Source of the DNA: Pseudolysinimonas_A sp039912695
GTDB lineage: Bacteria > Actinomycetota > Actinomycetes > Actinomycetales > Microbacteriaceae
Length of the DNA stretch: 64,000 nt
Direction: 5' to 3'
Assembly (NCBI RefSeq): GCF_039912695.1
Contig: NZ_JBDSPJ010000008.1
Coordinates: 1-64,000, forward strand
The position numbers were made by a program, and so were the translations under genes. Below, piece by piece: positions 60,986 to 64,000 of the stretch; position 1 is the stretch's first letter, and every line of letters starts with the position of its first letter. The notes beneath the pieces are model-generated. The model had not been told where the DNA came from. It made no database searches and saw nothing but the letters and a program-made list of their open reading frames with translations.

Positions 60986-61852
60986 GCGCGACGTGCGCAG
61001 GAGCCCCGCGAGGTAGCTGCCGTACCCGCTTTTGAGCAGCGGAGCGGCGAGCCGCTCAAGCTGGGCGTCGTCGATCCACCCGGCCCGCCAGGCGGCCTCT
61101 TCGATGCACCCGATCTTGTAGCCCTGCCGATCCTCGATGACGCGTACGTACTCCGAGGCCTGCATCATCGATTCGAACGTGCCGGTGTCGAGCCACGCGG
61201 TGCCTCGATCGAGGACCCGCACCTGGAGTCGTCCGGCTTTGAGGTAGAACTCATTGACCGACGAGATCTCGAGCTCTCCGCGAGCGCTCGGGACGATGCC
61301 CCGCGCGATCTCGAGAACGTCGTTGTCGTAGAAGTACAGTCCCGGCACGGCGTACCGGCTCTTCGGGTGGGTCGGCTTCTCTTCGATCGAGACGGCCCGG
61401 AAGTCATCGTCGAACTCGACGACGCCATAGGCCGTGGGGTCGGCGACCTGGTACGCGAAGATCAGTCCGCCGTCGAGTTCGCCCACCTGACTGAGCGCTC
61501 GCGCGAAGCCGTCGCCGTGGAAGATGTTGTCGCCGAGCACCAGGGCGACCGAGTCGTCGCCGACGAAACTCTCTCCGATGATGAACGCCTGAGCCAGCCC
61601 ATCGGGCGACGGCTGGACGGCATACGAGAGGTGGATGCCGAGGGCACTCCCGTCGCCGAGGAGCGCTTCGAATTGGGCGTGGTGTTCGGGAGTCGTGATG
61701 ATCAGAATTTCGCGGATCCCGGCGACCATGAGGGTCGACAGCGGGTAGTAGATCATCGGCTTGTCGTAGATCGGCATCAGCTGCTTCGAGATGCCCTTGG
61801 TGATCGGCCAGAGCCGGGAGCCGGATCCGCCGGCCAGGATGATGCCCTTCAT
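60983..61852 (-). CDS. rmlA: Glucose-1-phosphate thymidylyltransferase
   Basis: A 289-residue enzyme joining dTTP and glucose-1-phosphate to give dTDP-glucose, the first step to dTDP-L-rhamnose. Marks: MKGIILAGGSGSRLWPITKG (nucleotide loop), LMPIYDKPMIYYPLSTLM, LVLGDNIFHGDGFA, IEEKPTHPKSRYAVPGLYFYD, and GTAWLDTGTFESMMQASEYV. Length is typical for short RmlA. It overlaps the rmlC stop by 4 bases. rmlB and rmlD are not in the window. Confidence 0.97.
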   Translation of the reverse strand: MKGIILAGGSGSRLWPITKGISKQLMPIYDKPMIYYPLSTLMVAGIREILIITTPEHHAQFEALLGDGSALGIHLSYAVQPSPDGLAQAFIIGESFVGDDSVALVLGDNIFHGDGFARALSQVGELDGGLIFAYQVADPTAYGVVEFDDDFRAVSIEEKPTHPKSRYAVPGLYFYDNDVLEIARGIVPSARGELEISSVNEFYLKAGRLQVRVLDRGTAWLDTGTFESMMQASEYVRVIEDRQGYKIGCIEEAAWRAGWIDDAQLERLAAPLLKSGYGSYLAGLLRTSR

Positions 61853-62451
61853 CGAGCATCCGCCGCGTAGCGTGCCACGCAGTCGTCCCAGGTCGGCAAT
61901 AGGCCTGCGCGTTCGGCCTCTTCGAGAGAGGGGGCGGCGGCGTCCTTCGCTGACAGCAGCGGAATACCGATGCTGTCGGGGATATCGAGTCCGATCGCCG
62001 GATCCATGGGATCGATGCCGTGCTCTTGCCCCGGGCGGTACACGTCGTTCACGAGATACGTCAATGTGGTGTCGTCCTCAAGCGCGAGGAATCCGTGTGC
62101 CAACCCTTCGGCGATGAAGACGGCGCGGCGATCGACGGTGTCGAGGAGTACCGAGTCCCAGCGGCCGTAAGTCGGAGACCCCACCCGCACATCGACGAAG
62201 AAGTCGATCGCGGCACCCGCCGAAACAGTGACATATTTCGCCTGCCCAGGCGGAACGGCAGCAAAATGGAGCCCACGAAAGACGCCGCGCCGAGAGACTG
62301 AGATGTTGGCCTGACGCAGGTCGAGACGTCGACCAACGACCTCTTCAAGTGGCTCGAAGCGATACCACTCCAAGAACGTTCCTCGGTCATCGGAGAACTG
62401 CCGTGGAGTCACCACAACGGCGCCCGGCACGAGGGTTTCGACGACATCCAT
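61849..62451 (-). CDS. rmlC: dTDP-4-dehydrorhamnose 3,5-epimerase
   Basis: A 200-residue cupin epimerase in dTDP-L-rhamnose synthesis. Marks: DDRGTFLEWYRFEPL, LRQANISVSRRGVFRGLHFA with the catalytic-base His region, AKYVTVSAGAAIDFFVDVRVGSPTYG, FIAEGLAHGFLALEDDTTLTYLV. ATG 62451 gives the normal family length; the longer frame would run into wzt. Ribosome-site support is weak, and TTAGCT lies 6 bases upstream, so it may be leaderless or read through from wzt. Confidence 0.95.
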   Translation of the reverse strand: MDVVETLVPGAVVVTPRQFSDDRGTFLEWYRFEPLEEVVGRRLDLRQANISVSRRGVFRGLHFAAVPPGQAKYVTVSAGAAIDFFVDVRVGSPTYGRWDSVLLDTVDRRAVFIAEGLAHGFLALEDDTTLTYLVNDVYRPGQEHGIDPMDPAIGLDIPDSIGIPLLSAKDAAAPSLEEAERAGLLPTWDDCVARYAADAR

Positions 62452-62482
62452 GAAGTCAGCTAACCATTCCGTGGAGGGCGGA

Positions 62483-63223
62483 TCAGAGATGCGTAAGGTC
62501 GGCTTCGTACGCCGCAAGAACCTGGCGAGTCGGCCCTACTTGACGGAGTTCGCCGCCATCAAGCCACAACGAACGCGAACACAGATCACGAACTTGCCCA
62601 AGCGCGTGGCTCACGATAATCACCGTTCGGCCGTCGCCCGTCAATTCGCGGAACTTTGCGCGCGAACGTTCCTGAAATTCGGCGTCCCCGACGGCGAGCA
62701 CCTCGTCGATGAGGAGGATGTCGGGCCGCACGTGAACTGCCACGGCGAAGCCGAGACGCACGTACATGCCGGAGGAGTAGTTCTTCACGGGCTGATCGAG
62801 AAACGGTCCAACGTCGGCGAAATCGACGATCTCGTCGAACCGCGCGCGGATGTCGCGCCGCTTCATCCCGAGGATCGACCCATTGAGAAAAATGTTCTCT
62901 CGACCGGTCAACTCAGGGTGGAAACCGGAGCCGACCTCGAGCAGGGCCGCTACCCGTCCATTCATTCGAATCGTCCCCCGCTCGGGTGTGAGAATTCGGG
63001 CCAGCGTTTTGAGCAGCGTCGATTTGCCGGAGCCGTTGCGACCGACGATTCCGAGCGTTTCTCCGCGGGCGACCTCGAAGGAGACATCCTGCACGGCCCA
63101 GAATTCGCGATCGATAACGGATCTTCGACCCCTCAGAACTGCTGATTTCAGGGATTGATTGCGCTCGCGGTAGAGCCGGAATCGTTTCCAAACCTGATCA
63201 ACGACGACTGCGGGCGTGCTCAC
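62483..63223 (-). CDS. wzt: Polysaccharide ABC exporter ATPase (Wzt-like, without C-terminal binding domain)
   Basis: A 246-residue ATPase partner of the permease upstream. Marks: Walker A GRNGSGKST, ALLEVGSGFHPELTGRENIFLNG (the polysaccharide/teichoic-acid exporter signature), YSSGMYVRLGFAVAVHVRPDILLIDEV, and VSHALGQV. It lacks the roughly 150-residue carbohydrate-binding tail of O9a-type Wzt, so export is probably not coupled to a modified chain end. GTG 63223 overlaps the wzm stop as GTGA. Confidence 0.92.
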   Translation of the reverse strand: MSTPAVVVDQVWKRFRLYRERNQSLKSAVLRGRRSVIDREFWAVQDVSFEVARGETLGIVGRNGSGKSTLLKTLARILTPERGTIRMNGRVAALLEVGSGFHPELTGRENIFLNGSILGMKRRDIRARFDEIVDFADVGPFLDQPVKNYSSGMYVRLGFAVAVHVRPDILLIDEVLAVGDAEFQERSRAKFRELTGDGRTVIIVSHALGQVRDLCSRSLWLDGGELRQVGPTRQVLAAYEADLTHL

Positions 63224-64000
63224 AGAATCTCCGCCAGACGGCGTTCGGAACGGGTGAATACTACGAAACCGAACATTCCCACAACCAGGGCCGAGCACAC
63301 GCACCAGATCAGATCGACGGAATCCGGCCATCGGGAGGCATACATGAGGTCACGAAAGACGGCGACGAAGTGCTCCATCGGATTGAGCTGGAAAATCGTC
63401 ATCGCCCAGGGGTCAGAACGAGTCGCGTTTGCGACCACGTCAAGCGGATAGACGATCGGGGTCAGGTAAAACCACATCTGCAGCGCGATCGCTACCAAGT
63501 GCTGCGTGTCTCGGAAGTGTGCGTTCGCGATCGCCGCCAACATTCCGAGTCCCACGGCAAAGATCCCCAACAAGACCATCACCACCAGCGTAAGCGGCAA
63601 CCACGGGACGACGAATGCCCCAGCCAAGCTCAAAGCCACCCCCAGCACAACCATCTCGATCAGCCACGTGACGCCGACCGACAGGAGGACTGAGAGAGGG
63701 AGGTGTGCGCGCGGGAAGTAGACCTTCTTGATGAGGCTCTCGTTGCCGATGAGGACCTCGATACAGCCATTGACGACTCGGGCAACAAACAGCCAAGGGA
63801 GCAACCCGGCCATGAGCCAAAGCGCGAACACATCCAAGCCGCTCGGATCCCCGCGGGGGGGCTGGGCGCCGAGAAAAACGGAGAAGACGATCGTGTAGAT
63901 GAGCATCGTCGCCACCGGGTTGAGCAGTGACCAGAGCTGCCCGAACACGGTGCGGCGATACTGGCCTTTAAGCTCGCGGGCAACCAGATTTCCGAGCAGC
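63220..64000 (-). CDS. wzm: Polysaccharide ABC exporter permease (Wzm-like; 5' end beyond window)
   Basis: The visible 260 residues begin inside the gene: LLGNLVARELKGQYRRTVFG then QLWSLLNPVATMLIYTIVFSVFL, the conserved entry to the ABC-2 permease domain of Wzm/TagG proteins. About six transmembrane segments follow, with PRAHLPLSVLLSV and LTPIVYPLDVV. Only a short N-terminal piece should be missing. It exports a completed lipid-linked polysaccharide with Wzt. The GTG at 63948 is not the start, because family-conserved residues continue upstream to the window edge. Confidence 0.9.
   Translation of the reverse strand, partial: LLGNLVARELKGQYRRTVFGQLWSLLNPVATMLIYTIVFSVFLGAQPPRGDPSGLDVFALWLMAGLLPWLFVARVVNGCIEVLIGNESLIKKVYFPRAHLPLSVLLSVGVTWLIEMVVLGVALSLAGAFVVPWLPLTLVVMVLLGIFAVGLGMLAAIANAHFRDTQHLVAIALQMWFYLTPIVYPLDVVANATRSDPWAMTIFQLNPMEHFVAVFRDLMYASRWPDSVDLIWCVCSALVVGMFGFVVFTRSERRLAEIL

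Overview
The window is GC-rich, gene-dense DNA from an actinobacterium. The left-edge markers (MtrA response regulator, adenosylhomocysteinase, DUF3499, a zincin-like protein, DUF5719, a WhiB regulator), together with type I mannose-6-phosphate isomerase and dTDP-rhamnose genes, fit the conserved actinobacterial cell-envelope neighbourhood. A Microbacteriaceae-like host is my best guess from gene content, but no marker here fixes the genus. There is no rRNA, tRNA, insertion sequence, integrase or CRISPR array that I can see, and no intergenic gap reaches 300 bases.

Layout. 1-9.3 kb: core regulatory and envelope genes (mtrA, ahcY, DUF3499, zincin-like, DUF5719, large membrane glycosyltransferase, whiB, GlxA-type regulator). 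9.3-14.1 kb: leftward operon of acetyltransferase, aminotransferase, double GT-A glycosyltransferase and GT-B-like glycosyltransferase. 14.4-18.9 kb: rightward ATP-grasp / SDR / metallophosphoesterase cassette followed by an OafA-SGNH acyltransferase. 18.9-21.2 kb: manA and an acyl-CoA dehydrogenase. 21.2-29.1 kb: Wzy-like polymerase, Wzx-like flippase, a WbpD/WbpE/WbpB-like trio, a HisF/HisH-like pair and a second acyltransferase. 29.2-31.6 kb: secreted beta-propeller protein. 31.8-34.4 kb: a second SDR / metallophosphoesterase / ATP-grasp cassette in a different order. 34.4-41.5 kb: leftward operon of SDR, aminotransferase, HisH, a HisF-WbpG fusion, a glycosyltransferase and a methyltransferase. 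41.7-54.9 kb: UDP-GlcNAc 2-epimerase, several glycosyltransferases, a PglK-like ABC exporter, a free WbpG-like protein, a nucleotide-sugar dehydrogenase, and a fusion of a class II glutamine amidotransferase to a WbpG-like domain. 54.9-60 kb: leftward glycan operon ending in a dolichol-phosphate-mannose-synthase-like GT2, DUF2304 and DUF2142. 60.1-64 kb: WbbL-like rhamnosyltransferase, rmlA, rmlC, and a Wzt/Wzm ABC exporter whose permease runs off the right edge.

How the genes fit together. Most of the window is a surface-polysaccharide locus. Enzymes resembling every step of the Pseudomonas UDP-ManNAc(3NAc)A route are present but dispersed: dehydrogenase at 51.7 kb, oxidase, aminotransferase and acetyltransferase at 23.9-26.5 kb, and 2-epimerase at 41.7 kb. 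The most striking content is three differently built nitrogen-transfer modules of the WbpG/HisH/HisF type: separate proteins, a HisF-WbpG fusion with a HisH, and a class II amidotransferase-WbpG fusion. They suggest a glycan carrying several amidine- or amide-bearing sugars. The second striking element is a duplicated, permuted three-gene cassette (ATP-grasp, SDR, metallophosphoesterase) of unknown function. Three candidate export routes coexist (Wzx/Wzy, PglK-like, Wzm/Wzt).

Gene starts follow two styles. Operon-internal genes mostly overlap the previous stop by four bases (ATGA or GTGA). Many first genes have a TANNNT-type -10 element only 6-8 bases before the start codon, which indicates leaderless transcripts.
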